64,000 nt of DNA, from contig NZ_JAABRQ010000002.1 of assembly GCF_011390835.1 (NCBI RefSeq), positions 158,807-222,806 of the forward strand. The letters are read 5' to 3'. A program made the translations under genes and the position numbers. The notes beneath the pieces are model-generated. The model was not told the origin of the DNA. It ran no database searches and worked only from the letters and a program-made list of their open reading frames with translations. This document shows, in pieces, positions 54,890 to 64,000 of this stretch (its first letter is position 1; each line of letters opens with the position of its first letter). Origin of the DNA: Hydrogenophaga sp. Lineage in GTDB: Bacteria; Pseudomonadota; Gammaproteobacteria; Burkholderiales; Burkholderiaceae_C.

Positions 54890-55741
54890 TCAAAGCGCGA
54901 GCGTGGCGTACGCAGGTCGCTCCGTGGTCCAGCCCGGCGTGTTGGGCAGATGGGTCCATTCCCAGGCCTGGACCGACGGGGCTTGCGATCCCTGCGCCTG
55001 CACCTTGAGCACCAGGCTGCTGCGTGTGCCATAGCCCGCATCGGGCAGGTGCACAAAAGCGGCTGACAGCGCGCGTTCGCGCGCCGAGTCGATACCGCTG
55101 GCCGGCAGGCGATCCGCTGGCGCCGGGGTGGCATCGGCCAGCGCGGCGCTCAGCGTGTGGCGTTCAGGGTCCGAGTCCGCGCTGGTGCTTGAGAGATCGC
55201 TCGTCTGCAGCGCCGTTTGCATGGCGGCCTTGAGCCGCAGCGTCTTGGGCCAGGGCGTGTCCAGCGAGGCGTTGGAAAGGCCATAAATGCCCCGGTCCAG
55301 CGTTTGCTGAGCCAGCGTCGACTGCGGGCCTGCGTGGGGCCGAGCCGGGTCGCAATTGCTCAGCCAAGCCCACTGGCCCCGGTGCAAGTCACCCACCACC
55401 AGGTTGAACCCCGCGTAGGCCATTGGGTCGATCTCACTCACCATCGCAGCCTCATCGAGCGCTCCCCGCAACCAGCGCGTGGCCAGCTCGCCCCGGCTGC
55501 GCACGCCGCTGGCGGCGTCAGGACCACGCACATTGGTCAGCATCGCGACTCGACCGGCCTCGCTCACGCCCAGCCAAGTGCCGCCATCACGCAGGTCGCG
55601 GCCCGCCAGGACCTCGACGCCACCGTCAGTGCCCCACCGGTGCAGCGCCGCGGTCGGGCGTTCAAAAAACTCGTCGCGGTTCGCCGCCAGCAGCAGCGGC
55701 AAGCCGGGTCGGGCCTCGATAGCAAAAGCGATCAGGCACAT
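54890..55741 (-). CDS. NRDE (TANGO2-like) family protein
   Basis: 283 residues. Begins MCLIAFAIEARPGLPLLLAANRDEFFERPT, with Cys2 as the expected N-terminal nucleophile and the NRDE motif at 22-25, as in the Ntn-hydrolase-like family of TANGO2. Function in bacteria is not settled (haem or acyl-CoA handling has been proposed for TANGO2). The start is fixed by Cys2; a frame-open region 90 codons longer upstream lies inside the ygfZ gene. Next to ygfZ (10 bases apart) on the same strand. Confidence 0.9.
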   Translation of the reverse strand: MCLIAFAIEARPGLPLLLAANRDEFFERPTAALHRWGTDGGVEVLAGRDLRDGGTWLGVSEAGRVAMLTNVRGPDAASGVRSRGELATRWLRGALDEAAMVSEIDPMAYAGFNLVVGDLHRGQWAWLSNCDPARPHAGPQSTLAQQTLDRGIYGLSNASLDTPWPKTLRLKAAMQTALQTSDLSSTSADSDPERHTLSAALADATPAPADRLPASGIDSARERALSAAFVHLPDAGYGTRSSLVLKVQAQGSQAPSVQAWEWTHLPNTPGWTTERPAYATLAL

Positions 55742-55751
55742 GAGACTGGCG

Positions 55752-56687
55752 TCAGATGTCTTCCAGCAGGGGGTAGGGCAGGGCAAGCAGCTGGATCTCG
55801 GGGCCATCGGCACTGCCCGAAGACAGGCGACCGCCTTGCGCGGCGCTGACCTGCATGGAGACGATGCCGTTCCAGCCACCAGCGGGCGATGCCGCTGCCG
55901 CGGCCACCGTGCCGCAAGGCTGTTCGACATCGCTGTCGTGAAACACATCCTGACCCACCGCCAGGGGCGCTTCGCAAGCCACCCTGTAGGCACGGCGCTT
56001 GAGCGTGCCACGGAACTGGCTTCGTGCCACCACTTCCTGACCGGGGTAACAGCCCTTCTTGAAGTTCACCCCACCCACCGATTCGTAGTTCAGCATCTGA
56101 GGCACAAACGCCTCGGCCACGGGCTGGCTCAGCGTGCTCACGCCGCTCATGACGTCAAGCCAGGACCAGACTGAGGGGTCCAGCGCGGGGCCAACTGGAG
56201 CTTCTGCCAAATCGCCCTCGGCTACTGGCCGCACGCATAAGGCACGTGCCACACCTTCGGCCGGATACAGGCGAGTCCATGACGTCCCATCCTCGGAGGC
56301 AAGATGACCCCACGGAGTGTCGGACAGGCCGGCCACTGCAACACCTGCCACGCCCCAGATGGCGAACGCGTCGCTCGCATCGGTGAGCTTGACCTGGGCG
56401 CGCATCACAAACATGGACAGGCGCTTGAGTGTGGCCGCCAGCAGATCCCGGCTGCACAGCAGCAGGATCTCATCGTGTCCTTGCTTGAAGCCGATGAAGC
56501 TGGCCAGCATGCGCCCCTTGGCCGTGCAAAACGCAGCGAGGCGGGCTTCGGACAAACCGAGCAAAGCAAAGTCCTGGGTGAGCTGGCCTTGCAGGAACTT
56601 GGCGGCTTCCGGTCCGTGAGCGCGGATCACGCCCAGCGAATCCAGTCGGGCAACGCCTTGAGGCACTGAGGGGAGGGTGGTGGTCAT
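55752..56687 (-). CDS. ygfZ: YgfZ/GcvT-like folate-binding protein
   Basis: 311 residues. The signature KGCYPGQEVVAR (with the conserved cysteine, residues about 210-222) is intact and the N-terminus reads LGVIRAHGPEAAKFLQGQLTQD. YgfZ helps assemble and repair certain Fe-S enzymes using tetrahydrofolate. Divergent from mltG across 73 bases; ATG 56687 with a GAGAGGTCC before it on the minus strand side. Confidence 0.93.
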   Translation of the reverse strand: MTTTLPSVPQGVARLDSLGVIRAHGPEAAKFLQGQLTQDFALLGLSEARLAAFCTAKGRMLASFIGFKQGHDEILLLCSRDLLAATLKRLSMFVMRAQVKLTDASDAFAIWGVAGVAVAGLSDTPWGHLASEDGTSWTRLYPAEGVARALCVRPVAEGDLAEAPVGPALDPSVWSWLDVMSGVSTLSQPVAEAFVPQMLNYESVGGVNFKKGCYPGQEVVARSQFRGTLKRRAYRVACEAPLAVGQDVFHDSDVEQPCGTVAAAAASPAGGWNGIVSMQVSAAQGGRLSSGSADGPEIQLLALPYPLLEDI

Positions 56688-56760
56688 GAGAGGTCCTGAG
56701 TGCGGCGGCCCAGTGGCACGCTGACGGGTCGATTATGATCATGGCGCCCTAGGTCCGGCC

Positions 56761-57810
56761 ATGCCGGCACCCTTGTCCCCACCGCCTTCCAGCCCAAGGC
56801 TGCCCTCATTGATTCGCCTGTTCAAGCGCCTTCTGATTGCGTGTGTGCTGCTGACCATGCTGGTGGCTGGTGCTGCTGTGTGGTGGCTTCAACACCCGCT
56901 GGTGCCGATTGACGCCGCCCAGGTGATCGAGCTGAACGTGGAACCCGGAGCTTCGCCGCGGCGGGTGGCCGAGTCCCTCGCCGACGCGGGAGCCCGGTCG
57001 CCCGCCATGCTGCTGTTTGCCTGGTTTCGACTCTCCGGCCAGGCGCGCGACATCAAAGCGGGCAGTTACGAGTTCGAAGCGGGAACCACGCCGCGCGGTC
57101 TGCTGGACAAGTTGGTACGTGGTGATCAGGCGCTGCGCAGCTTGACCCTGCTCGAGGGCTGGAACATTCGTGAGGTGCTGGCGGAGGTGCGCAGCTCGCC
57201 AGACCTGCAGCAGGACATCGACGGTCTGAGCGTGCCCGAGATCATGACGCTCATTGGCTACCCCGGCCGCCACCCCGAGGGCCGCTTTTTCCCCGACACC
57301 TACCGCATGGTGAAGCACGCGCCTGCCTCAACCGTGCTGCGCCAGGCCGCTCAGACCATGGACAAGCGGCTGGCCGAAGCCTGGGCGCAGCGCAGCGCCA
57401 CTACGCCGCTGCGTTCGCCCGAAGAAGCGCTCATCCTGGCCAGCATCGTCGAGAAGGAGACTGGTCTTGAAAGTGACCGGGCGCAGATTGCCGGCGTTTT
57501 CAGTAACCGACTTCGCATCGGCATGCGCTTGCAGACCGACCCCACCGTGATCTATGGGCTGGGCGAGCGTTTCGACGGCAACCTGCGCCGCATCCACCTG
57601 CAGACCGATACGCCGTACAACACCTACACCCGAGCCGGGCTACCGCCCACTCCGATCGCCATGCCGGGCTGGAACAGCCTGCTCGCGGCCGTGCAACCGC
57701 AGGCCACCCCGGCGTTCTACTTCGTCTCGCGCGGTGACGGCTCCAGCCAGTTCAGTGCCACCCTGCAAGAGCACAACGCCGCCGTGCAGCGTTTCATCCT
57801 GCGTCGCTGA
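56761..57810 (+). CDS. mltG: Endolytic murein transglycosylase
   Basis: 349 residues. One N-terminal membrane helix (21-43) and a YceG-type periplasmic domain with [13 protein letters not shown]; Glu231 is the catalytic glutamate in the position of E. coli Glu218. Also [16 protein letters not shown] and [12 protein letters not shown]. It cuts new peptidoglycan strands. First gene of the mltG-tmk-holB-pilZ-tatD operon usual in betaproteobacteria; the next gene follows after 31 bases. Confidence 0.94.
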   Translation: MPAPLSPPPSSPRLPSLIRLFKRLLIACVLLTMLVAGAAVWWLQHPLVPIDAAQVIELNVEPGASPRRVAESLADAGARSPAMLLFAWFRLSGQARDIKAGSYEFEAGTTPRGLLDKLVRGDQALRSLTLLEGWNIREVLAEVRSSPDLQQDIDGLSVPEIMTLIGYPGRHPEGRFFPDTYRMVKHAPASTVLRQAAQTMDKRLAEAWAQRSATTPLRSPEEALILASIVEKETGLESDRAQIAGVFSNRLRIGMRLQTDPTVIYGLGERFDGNLRRIHLQTDTPYNTYTRAGLPPTPIAMPGWNSLLAAVQPQATPAFYFVSRGDGSSQFSATLQEHNAAVQRFILRR

Positions 57811-57841
57811 GCGCGCGCTGCCCGAGCCTTATGCTTGCCGC

Positions 57842-58492
57842 ATGACAGCAACTGGTTTGTTCATCAGCTTCGAAGGCATCGACGGCGCCGGCAAGTCCAC
57901 CCACATCGCGGGTCTGGCCGATGCCTTTCGCGCTCAGGGCAGGGCGGTCGCGCTGACCCGTGAACCCGGCGGCACACCGCTGGCCGAAAAGCTGCGCGTG
58001 CTGGTGCTGAATGACGCCATGGATCCACTGTGCGAGGCCTTGCTCATGTTTGCGGCGCGCCGCGACCACTTGCAGCAGGTGATCGAGCCGGCGCTGGCAC
58101 GGGGCGAGGTGGTGTTGTGCGACCGCTTCACCGATGCCACTGTGGCCTACCAGGGCTTCGGGCGCGGCTTTGATCTGAGCGTCTTGCGCCAGCTTGAAAC
58201 CTGGGTGCAGGCCTTGCCTGAAGGCGGTTTGCGCCAGCCAGACCTGACGGTCTGGTTCGATCTGCCACCGGCGACGGCGGCCGAGCGCCTGGCGGCTGCC
58301 CGGGTGCCCGACCGCTTCGAGTCGCAGCCGGTCGAATTTTTCTCGCGTGTGGCCGCGGGCTATGCACATCGCCTGCAGGAACAGCCGGCCCGATTCGCCC
58401 GCATCGCCTCCAACCGCCCGGTGGAAGAGGTGTGGATCAGCGTGCGAGCTATCTTCGAAACTCGCGGCTGGCTGCAGCCCGGCAACGCATGA
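57842..58492 (+). CDS. tmk: Thymidylate kinase
   Basis: 216 residues. P-loop [10 protein letters not shown] (11-20), LTREPGGT, the [15 protein letters not shown] dTMP site and a type-II-like lid. It phosphorylates dTMP to dTDP. ATG 57842 follows the mltG gene; its TGA stop overlaps the next ATG (ATGA). Confidence 0.95.
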   Translation: MTATGLFISFEGIDGAGKSTHIAGLADAFRAQGRAVALTREPGGTPLAEKLRVLVLNDAMDPLCEALLMFAARRDHLQQVIEPALARGEVVLCDRFTDATVAYQGFGRGFDLSVLRQLETWVQALPEGGLRQPDLTVWFDLPPATAAERLAAARVPDRFESQPVEFFSRVAAGYAHRLQEQPARFARIASNRPVEEVWISVRAIFETRGWLQPGNA

Positions 58493-59541
58493 GCGGAGGC
58501 ATCCCAACCCCAGGCCACGTGGCGCTCGCGCCCTGGCTGCAGGCCCAGCTGCAGACCTGCCTGGCCCAACGCGGCCACGCGCTGCTGCTGGCTGGGCCGT
58601 CCGGGCTGGGGCAGTACGACCTGGCCCTGGCGCTCGCACGCGCCTGGCTTTGTGAAGCGCCCACCGAGGCCGGCGCCTGCGGACAGTGCGGCAGCTGCCA
58701 TGCGGTGGACGTGCGCACCCACGCCGACCTATGCGTGCTCATGCCGGAGACCTTGAGCCAGGAGCTGGCCTGGCCACTCGATGAGTCAGCACAGAAAGAC
58801 ATCGACGACAAGAAGCGCAAGCCCAGCAAGCTGATCCGGGTGGACGCCACGCGCCAAGCCGTCAGCTTCACCCAGTTCACCCGCTCGCGCGGCAACACCA
58901 AGGTGGTGCTGGTGTACCCGGCCGAGCGCATGAACAACGAGTCGGCCAACACCTTGCTCAAGACCCTGGAAGAGCCGGTGGGTGCGGTGCGCCTGGTGCT
59001 GGCCACCGAAGCGGCCGACCTGCTGCTGCCCACCATCCGCAGCCGCTGCCAGACCCACACCATGGCCTGGCCCGACGAAGACCAGGCCATCGACTGGTTG
59101 CTGGCCCAGGTCAACGCCGACCCCAAGCACCGTGCGACCCGCGAGCAGGCCCAAGTTTGGCTGCAGGCCGCGGGTGGTCGGCCCGACGACGCACTCGACT
59201 GGGCCCACAGTGGCTTGGACGCCCAGGCCTGGACTGCATTGCCGCAAGCCCTGAGCCGCGGCGACTGGACCCTGATGAGCGGCTGGCCCGCCGCACGACA
59301 GCTCTCGGTGCTGCAGAAGCTGTGCCACGACCTGATGGCCCACGCGAGCGGCGGCCCCCCCCGGTTCTTCCCGGCTGCCCAGCTGCCGCCCGCGCCGCGC
59401 TGGACCGCGCTGGCCCAATGGTCCAAAGAACTGTTGATGGCGGCGCGGTCGGTCGAGCACCCCTTCAACCCGGGCCTGACGCAGGAAGCCTGGGCGGCGC
59501 GCACCCGCGAAGTGCTCTCGCGGCAGCCGCAGCGGGCCTGA
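58489..59541 (+). CDS. holB: DNA polymerase III subunit delta'
   Basis: 350 residues. AAA+ clamp-loader fold with a degenerate P-loop ([11 protein letters not shown], no Lys), zinc site CGQCGSC (with the Cys further on), and [18 protein letters not shown]. The lost P-loop Lys is normal in delta'. It holds the clamp loader open. A stretch [13 protein letters not shown] is lineage-like insertion. Overlaps tmk by four bases. Confidence 0.93.
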   Translation: MSGGIPTPGHVALAPWLQAQLQTCLAQRGHALLLAGPSGLGQYDLALALARAWLCEAPTEAGACGQCGSCHAVDVRTHADLCVLMPETLSQELAWPLDESAQKDIDDKKRKPSKLIRVDATRQAVSFTQFTRSRGNTKVVLVYPAERMNNESANTLLKTLEEPVGAVRLVLATEAADLLLPTIRSRCQTHTMAWPDEDQAIDWLLAQVNADPKHRATREQAQVWLQAAGGRPDDALDWAHSGLDAQAWTALPQALSRGDWTLMSGWPAARQLSVLQKLCHDLMAHASGGPPRFFPAAQLPPAPRWTALAQWSKELLMAARSVEHPFNPGLTQEAWAARTREVLSRQPQRA

Positions 59542-59616
59542 ATCGCCAAGTCTGGCGGGTTTTCTGCGCGTACTCTCGATCTCACCCCCACCCGATTGCC
59601 GCTAAACTCACGGGCC

Positions 59617-59982
59617 ATGAGCACCTCACCGCCAGCCAGCGCATCACGCCCAAGCGTGATCCAGCTTTCCATCAAGGAAAAAGCGGCGCTGTACGCGGCC
59701 TACATCCCGCTGTTTGCCGATGGGGGCATATTCATCCCGTCCACCCGGGATTACCGCCTGGGCGACGATGTGTACGTGCTGCTGAGCCTGCCCGATGATC
59801 CGCAGCGCTACCCGGTGGCGGGCAAGGTGGCGTGGGTCACACCAGCCAAAGCCCAGGCCGGTCGCACTCAGGGCGTGGGTATCCGGTTTCCGGCCGATGA
59901 AAAATCGCGCCAGCTCAAGCTGCGCATCGAAGAAATCCTGGGCACCCAGCTGGGCTCGGATCGTCCGACCCAGACCATCTGA
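59617..59982 (+). CDS. pilZ: PilZ-domain type IV pilus assembly protein
   Basis: 121 residues. Short PilZ-domain protein of the PilZ type: LSIKEKAALYAAYIPLFADGGIFIPSTRDY, then VAWVTP and GVGIRFP. The RxxxR and (D/N)xSxxG c-di-GMP-binding motifs are not present in full, as in classical PilZ of pilus assembly. It usually sits in exactly this operon place after holB. ATG 59617 fits the family start. Confidence 0.92.
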   Translation: MSTSPPASASRPSVIQLSIKEKAALYAAYIPLFADGGIFIPSTRDYRLGDDVYVLLSLPDDPQRYPVAGKVAWVTPAKAQAGRTQGVGIRFPADEKSRQLKLRIEEILGTQLGSDRPTQTI

Positions 59983-60052
59983 CAGCCCTCTCCTCCGCTC
60001 GCAGGCCAGCGAGCACCCAGCAGGCCCGGCTTCCCGTGCGAAACTGCTGCCC

Positions 60053-60892
60053 ATGTTCACCGACTCCCACTGCCACCTGAGCTTTCCCGAGCTGCGCGCA
60101 CAACTGCCCGACATCCTGGCCGCCATGCAGGCCGCCGAGGTGGATCGCGCCCTCTGCATCTGCACCACGCTGGAAGAGTTTGACGATGTGCACAGCCTGG
60201 CCCTTGAACACCCCCATCTCTGGTGCACCGCGGGAGTGCACCCGGACAACGAGGGCGTGCAAGAGCCCAGTCTGGAGGATCTGCTGCAGCGCGCCGCGTT
60301 GCCCCGCGTGGTCGGTATCGGCGAGACCGGCCTGGACTACTATCGGCTCAACGGACGAAGCTTGGCCGACATGGCGTGGCAACGTGAGCGCTACCGGGTG
60401 CACATCGAGGCCGCGCGCCAGACCGATCTGCCGTTGGTGATCCACACCCGCAGCGCCTCGGATGACACCCTGTCCATCCTGCGCGAGGCCGGCGGCTTCG
60501 CCAGCGCAGGCGAGGGTGGATGGCCCCAGGCGCGCGGCGTATTCCATTGCTTCACCGAGACCGAAGCCGTGGCCCGCGCGGCGCTGGATCTCGATTTCTA
60601 CATCTCCTTCTCGGGCATCATCACGTTTCGCAGCGCTGCCGATCTGCGCGACCTCTTGCGCTGGGTGCCGCTGGAGCGCATGCTGATCGAAACCGACAGC
60701 CCGTACCTTGCCCCGGTGCCGCACCGGGGCAAGACCAACAGCCCGGCCTATGTGCCCTTTGTGGCCCGGCAAATTGCTGAGGTCAAAGGTCTTCCGGTGG
60801 AGGCTGTGGCCCAGGCCACCAGCGCCAATTTTGACCAGCTCTTCACCCGAGTGACGCCCTTTCAACCTCAAGTGATAAATGAACTTATTTAA
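60053..60892 (+). CDS. TatD family metal-dependent DNase
   Basis: 279 residues. Metal ligands in DSHCHL near residue 4-9, GIGETGLDYY, IHTRSA and ETDSPYLAP, all TatD-family. TatD proteins are 3'-5' exonucleases involved in DNA or peptide-oxidation clean-up. Its last 14 bases overlap the ankyrin gene in another frame. Confidence 0.93.
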   Translation: MFTDSHCHLSFPELRAQLPDILAAMQAAEVDRALCICTTLEEFDDVHSLALEHPHLWCTAGVHPDNEGVQEPSLEDLLQRAALPRVVGIGETGLDYYRLNGRSLADMAWQRERYRVHIEAARQTDLPLVIHTRSASDDTLSILREAGGFASAGEGGWPQARGVFHCFTETEAVARAALDLDFYISFSGIITFRSAADLRDLLRWVPLERMLIETDSPYLAPVPHRGKTNSPAYVPFVARQIAEVKGLPVEAVAQATSANFDQLFTRVTPFQPQVINELI

Positions 60893-61547
60893 AAAGCTTA
60901 TTGTTTTTGCTTGGATTACTTTGACAGCATTTGGCGCCCGAGCCGGATCGTTCGAAGACTTTTTCGCGGCGGTCCGCAGCGACAACGAGTCGGCTGTGGT
61001 GGCGCTCACGCTGCGGGGTTTCGATCTCAACACCCGCGACGAGAAGGGCGAGACCGGCCTGCTGATCGCGTTGCGGCTGGGGTCGATCAAGGTCGCCGAC
61101 TTCCTGCTCAAGCAAAACACGGTGACCGTAGAGGCACGCAATGCCCAAGGTGAAAGTCCGCTGATGATGGCTGCCCTCAAGGGCCAACTGGCTCAGGCGA
61201 AGCGGTTGATTCAGCGAGGTGCAGAGGTCAACAAGCCGGGCTGGGCGCCGCTGCACTACGCGGCCAGCAATCCGGAGCCAATCAGCCTGGACATGGTGCG
61301 CTTGCTCCTGGAGCACCACGCTTACATTGACGCCGATTCCCCGAACAAGACTACGCCGCTGATGATGGCGGCCCGCTACGGGCGAGACCCGGTGGTGCAA
61401 TTGCTGCTGGAAGAGGGTGCCGACCCGCTGCTGCGCAACGAGCAAGAACTCTCCGCGATCGACTTTGCGCGGCAGGCAGGCCGGCCGGCGGCGGTCGAAC
61501 TCATCGCCAAACAGGTCCGCGCCAAGCAGCCTGCGGGCAAATGGTGA
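60879..61547 (+). CDS. Secreted ankyrin-repeat protein
   Basis: 222 residues. Signal peptide MNLFKKLIVFAWITLTAFGARA (cleavage before GSF) and four to five ankyrin repeats (about 35-205), e.g. NAQGESPLMMAALKGQLAQAKRLIQRG and NKTTPLMMAARYGRDPVVQLLLEEG. Probably periplasmic and mediates protein contacts. The first 20 codons are AT-rich and lie within the tatD end. The gene is the usual tail of the mltG-tatD operon in Comamonadaceae as far as I recall. Confidence 0.9.
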   Translation: MNLFKKLIVFAWITLTAFGARAGSFEDFFAAVRSDNESAVVALTLRGFDLNTRDEKGETGLLIALRLGSIKVADFLLKQNTVTVEARNAQGESPLMMAALKGQLAQAKRLIQRGAEVNKPGWAPLHYAASNPEPISLDMVRLLLEHHAYIDADSPNKTTPLMMAARYGRDPVVQLLLEEGADPLLRNEQELSAIDFARQAGRPAAVELIAKQVRAKQPAGKW

Positions 61548-61793
61548 CTTCATTTCCCTGAACTGGCGAGGCGGGCCAGCCTTTTGCTCCAGGCTGATGT
61601 TGCACAGGTACCCAGCGAACCTGCCGACCGAGCGCTTCAAAGCAAACCGTAGTGGAAGAATCGCCCGGACCGCTACGCGAGGTTTACCCTACGTGCAACT
61701 ACTTAAGCCGCAAGACCCCAAAACCGCGTCCAATTCGGGTTGAGTCCGTCGGCTCGACCCTGGCCTTCGTCCGGGGCACCCTGAGGAGAACCC

Positions 61794-62240
61794 ATGCACA
61801 AAAGAGACACCCGCGACATCATCGGGGGACTGGGCTTGGCCGCCATTGGCATTTTCGCCGTGGTCTACGGTCAACGCTACGAATTCGGCGACCTCAACCG
61901 CATGGGGCCAGGGTATTTCCCGGTCGCTTTGGGCGGCTTGCTCGCGGCGCTGGGTCTTCTGATTGCGCTGCCGGCGTTCTTCCGCCGCGGCGAGCCGATC
62001 GTGGTGGCCTGGAAGACCTTCGGGCTGGTGATGGCCAGCATCGTGGTGTTCGCCTTCACACTCAAGCTGCTGGGTGTGATCTTCTCCACCGCGCTCGCGG
62101 TCATCGTGGCCTCGCTGGCTGACGATGCATCTACCTGGAAGGGCCGTCTGCTGACGGCTGCAGGTATCGCGGTGATCACCTGGCTGGTGTTCAAGTTCGG
62201 CCTGAGCATGGTCTTGCCAACCTGGCCCTGGAGCCCTTGA
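61794..62240 (+). CDS. TctB-type small subunit of a tripartite tricarboxylate transporter
   Basis: 148 residues, four membrane segments; starts MHKRDTRDIIGGLGLAAIGIFAVVYG and contains LNRMGPGYFPVALGGLLAALG, the TctB hallmark. It is the small membrane subunit. GAGGAGAACCC precedes the ATG. TctA follows after 49 bases; no Bug/TctC gene in the same unit. Confidence 0.92.
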   Translation: MHKRDTRDIIGGLGLAAIGIFAVVYGQRYEFGDLNRMGPGYFPVALGGLLAALGLLIALPAFFRRGEPIVVAWKTFGLVMASIVVFAFTLKLLGVIFSTALAVIVASLADDASTWKGRLLTAAGIAVITWLVFKFGLSMVLPTWPWSP

Positions 62241-62289
62241 GCACGCCTGACCGAACAGCCCGACCCAAAACCTGACAGAGACATCCCAC

Positions 62290-63807
62290 ATGGACATCCT
62301 CAACGGACTGATGCTTGGCCTAGACGCCGCACTGAACCCGGTTACCTTGCTGTACTGCTTTATCGGCGTGTTTCTCGGCACGCTGATCGGTGTGCTGCCG
62401 GGCATTGGCGCGCTGGCCACCATCTCGCTGCTGCTGCCGGTCACCTACCATATTCCGCCTACCGCGGCGATCGTGATGCTCGCCGGCGTGTACTACGGAG
62501 CTCAGTACGGCGGCTCGACCGCGTCCATCCTGCTGAATCTACCCGGCACCCCGTCGTCGGCGGTGACCACGTTGGACGGCTACCCCATGGCCAAGCAGGG
62601 CAGGGCCGGTGTGGCGCTTTTCATGACCACCATCGCTTCGTTTGTGGGCTCCATGCTCGGCATCCTGGTGCTGGTGCTGTTCTCCCCGGCCATTGCCGAG
62701 CTGGGGCTGAAGTTTGGCCCGGCCGAGTACTTCGCCATGATGCTGCTGGGCCTCATCGCCGCCTCCGCACTGGCCTCGGGCTCACCCGCCAAAGGCCTTT
62801 CTATGGTGGTGTTTGGTCTGCTGCTGGGTACGGTAGGGACTGACATCAACTCCGGCCAGGCACGCTTTGAGTTCGGCATCCCCGAGCTCACCGACGGCAT
62901 CAACCTCGTGGCCCTGGCCATGGGCATGTTTGGTATTTCAGAGGTAGTGTCCAGCGTGAACCAGGTGCGTGAAGGCGAGGTGCGCGAAGACATCAATATG
63001 CGCACCATGACGCCCACCCGCGAGGATGTGAAGCAATCCATCATGCCTATGCTGCGAGGCACGGCGGTAGGCAGCTTCTTCGGCGCTTTGCCGGGCACGG
63101 GCGCGTCCATCGCGTCGTTCATGTCCTACGCGGTGGAAAAAAAGATCGCCAAGGACCCGAGCCGTTTCGGCAAAGGCGCTATCGAGGGCATCACCGCGCC
63201 TGAAGCAGCCAACAACGCCGCTGCGCAGACCGCGTTCGTGCCCACGCTGTCGCTGGGCATTCCCGGTGACGCGGTCATGGCCCTGATGCTGGGTGCACTG
63301 ATCATCCACGGCATCCAGCCCGGCCCGCTGCTCATGACACAGCAACCTGAGCTGTTCTGGGGCCTGATCGTGAGCTTCGGTATCGGCAACATCATGCTGA
63401 TGGTCCTGAACCTGCCGCTGATTGGCTTGTGGGTGGCGATTTTGCGCATTCCTTACCGCGTGCTGTACCCGGCCATCCTGGTCTTTATCAGCCTGGGCGT
63501 GTACAGCGTCAACAACAACACTTTTGACGTGTTCATGGTCGCCGTCATCGGATCAGTGGGCTACGTGTTGGCAGTTCTGAAGTTCGAGGCTGCCCCCATG
63601 TTGCTGGGCTTTGTGCTGGGCCCTCTGATGGAAGAAAATCTCCGTCGAGCCTTGCTCTTGTCGCGCGGCGACATGATGACCTTCATCGAACGACCGATCA
63701 GCGCCGGCTTCCTTGCGTTTGGTGCGGCCATCGTGCTCTGGAGCGTGTTGACCTCCGTTCGAGCTTTCTTCAAGGAGCGTGAGCAGATCGCTGATCAGGC
63801 AGCGTGA
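62290..63807 (+). CDS. TctA-type large membrane subunit of a tripartite tricarboxylate transporter
   Basis: 505 residues, about twelve membrane segments. Hallmarks: LIGVLPGIGALATISLLLPVTY, YGAQYGGSTASILLNLPGTPSSAVTTLDGYPMA and LPGTGASIASFMSYAVEKK, plus a C-terminal PLMEENLRRALLLSRGD. It imports citrate-like or other carboxylates with a Bug protein as soluble receptor. The receptor is not next to it; an orphan Bug gene is at 17.4 kb. A strong terminator follows. Confidence 0.95.
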   Translation: MDILNGLMLGLDAALNPVTLLYCFIGVFLGTLIGVLPGIGALATISLLLPVTYHIPPTAAIVMLAGVYYGAQYGGSTASILLNLPGTPSSAVTTLDGYPMAKQGRAGVALFMTTIASFVGSMLGILVLVLFSPAIAELGLKFGPAEYFAMMLLGLIAASALASGSPAKGLSMVVFGLLLGTVGTDINSGQARFEFGIPELTDGINLVALAMGMFGISEVVSSVNQVREGEVREDINMRTMTPTREDVKQSIMPMLRGTAVGSFFGALPGTGASIASFMSYAVEKKIAKDPSRFGKGAIEGITAPEAANNAAAQTAFVPTLSLGIPGDAVMALMLGALIIHGIQPGPLLMTQQPELFWGLIVSFGIGNIMLMVLNLPLIGLWVAILRIPYRVLYPAILVFISLGVYSVNNNTFDVFMVAVIGSVGYVLAVLKFEAAPMLLGFVLGPLMEENLRRALLLSRGDMMTFIERPISAGFLAFGAAIVLWSVLTSVRAFFKEREQIADQAA

Positions 63808-63813
63808 ACAAAG

Positions 63814-63836
63814 CGGAGCCTGCGAGCTCCGTTTTT
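63814..63836 (+). terminator. Rho-independent terminator after tctA
   Basis: CGGAGC-CTGCGA-GCTCCG (63814-63831) followed by five T (63832-63836), seven bases after the stop. Confidence 0.85.
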
Positions 63837-63867
63837 CCTCCCGATTTGATATTCTACGATGTATATT

Positions 63868-63887
63868 ATGTTAAGTAACATTAACAT
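63868..63887. promoter_or_regulatory. AT-rich 7-6-7 inverted repeat at the right end, possible operator
   Basis: ATGTTAA-GTAACA-TTAACAT lies in an AT-rich stretch with TTGATA at 63846-63851, 17 bases before TGTTAA. It could be an operator over a promoter for a gene beyond the window. No gene starts in the last 100 bases that I can support. Confidence 0.3.
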
Positions 63888-64000
63888 CATGCAGGCGCGA
63901 TAGTTGCTAACAAGAACAGCAAGGATCTTTGGCGGCCGCAGACATACGGGCAAACACCAAGTTGGTGCTGTCAGATACCGTGCGTGCGAGCCCTACAATT

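Noticed and set aside
63859..63903. A 14-codon open frame starting ATGTATATTATG in the AT-rich right end
   Set aside because: Too short, no ribosome-binding site, and it lies inside the palindrome; could be a leader peptide but nothing supports it.

Overview
The window is 64 kb of high-GC chromosome from a betaproteobacterium, most likely a Burkholderiales member of the Comamonadaceae (Hydrogenophaga/Acidovorax-like). This is inferred from gene content: a Bug-type solute-binding protein, a tctBA tricarboxylate transporter pair, the yciB-bolA-ppiC and mltG-tmk-holB-pilZ-tatD gene orders, and many acyl-CoA genes. I saw no rRNA, tRNA, CRISPR array, prophage or insertion sequence. Fifty-eight protein genes are supported: one is cut by the left edge and one is broken by a frameshift.

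Layout. 0-8.7 kb: tail of a DUF808 membrane protein, a membrane-anchored TIR-domain protein, a hemerythrin gene behind an FNR/Dnr-type box, a YbjQ protein, an orphan hybrid histidine kinase, an alpha/beta hydrolase, a DUF1624 membrane protein and a lipoprotein gene whose 3' end runs into it. 8.7-16.1 kb, mostly minus strand: class-III aminotransferase and glutamine-synthetase-like enzyme, ppiC-bolA-yciB, cysK and msrB, with a TerB-like gene on the plus strand. 16.2-20 kb: a GlxA/AraC-type regulator divergent from a Bug protein plus an M81 (MlrC-like) metallohydrolase. 20.1-42.4 kb, all plus strand: a 22-kb acyl-CoA catabolic block with two AMP-forming acyl-CoA ligases, a five-gene HAAT (Liv-type) ABC importer, fadB/J-type multifunctional enzyme, thiolase, two acyl-CoA dehydrogenases, three SDRs, an MDR reductase, thioesterase, GST and GNAT. 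42.4-49 kb: tex, two tandem HDOD genes each behind a sigma-28-like promoter, a patatin and trhO. 49.2-54.9 kb: Fe-dependent alcohol dehydrogenase, a frameshifted esterase, a thioesterase-GNAT fusion and an O-antigen-ligase/TPR protein. 54.9-61.5 kb: NRDE and ygfZ on the minus strand, divergent from the housekeeping operon mltG-tmk-holB-pilZ-tatD-ankyrin. 61.8-64 kb: tctB-tctA and a terminator.

How it fits together. The 20-42 kb block reads as one uptake-activation-beta-oxidation system for an unidentified carboxylic acid: import by the Liv-type transporter, CoA activation, beta-oxidation, and clean-up by thioesterase and reductases. A TetR-like palindrome lies over the predicted fadB/J start site, and a close relative of it precedes the first acyl-CoA ligase. 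A family of about 80-bp GC-rich repeats sits between transcription segments of this block and in two other places. The signals I rate highest are the paired sigma-28 promoters of the HDOD genes, the FNR/Dnr-type promoter of the hemerythrin gene, the CA-tract frameshift in the esterase, and the Walker-A Lys-to-Arg change in the LivF-like ATPase.
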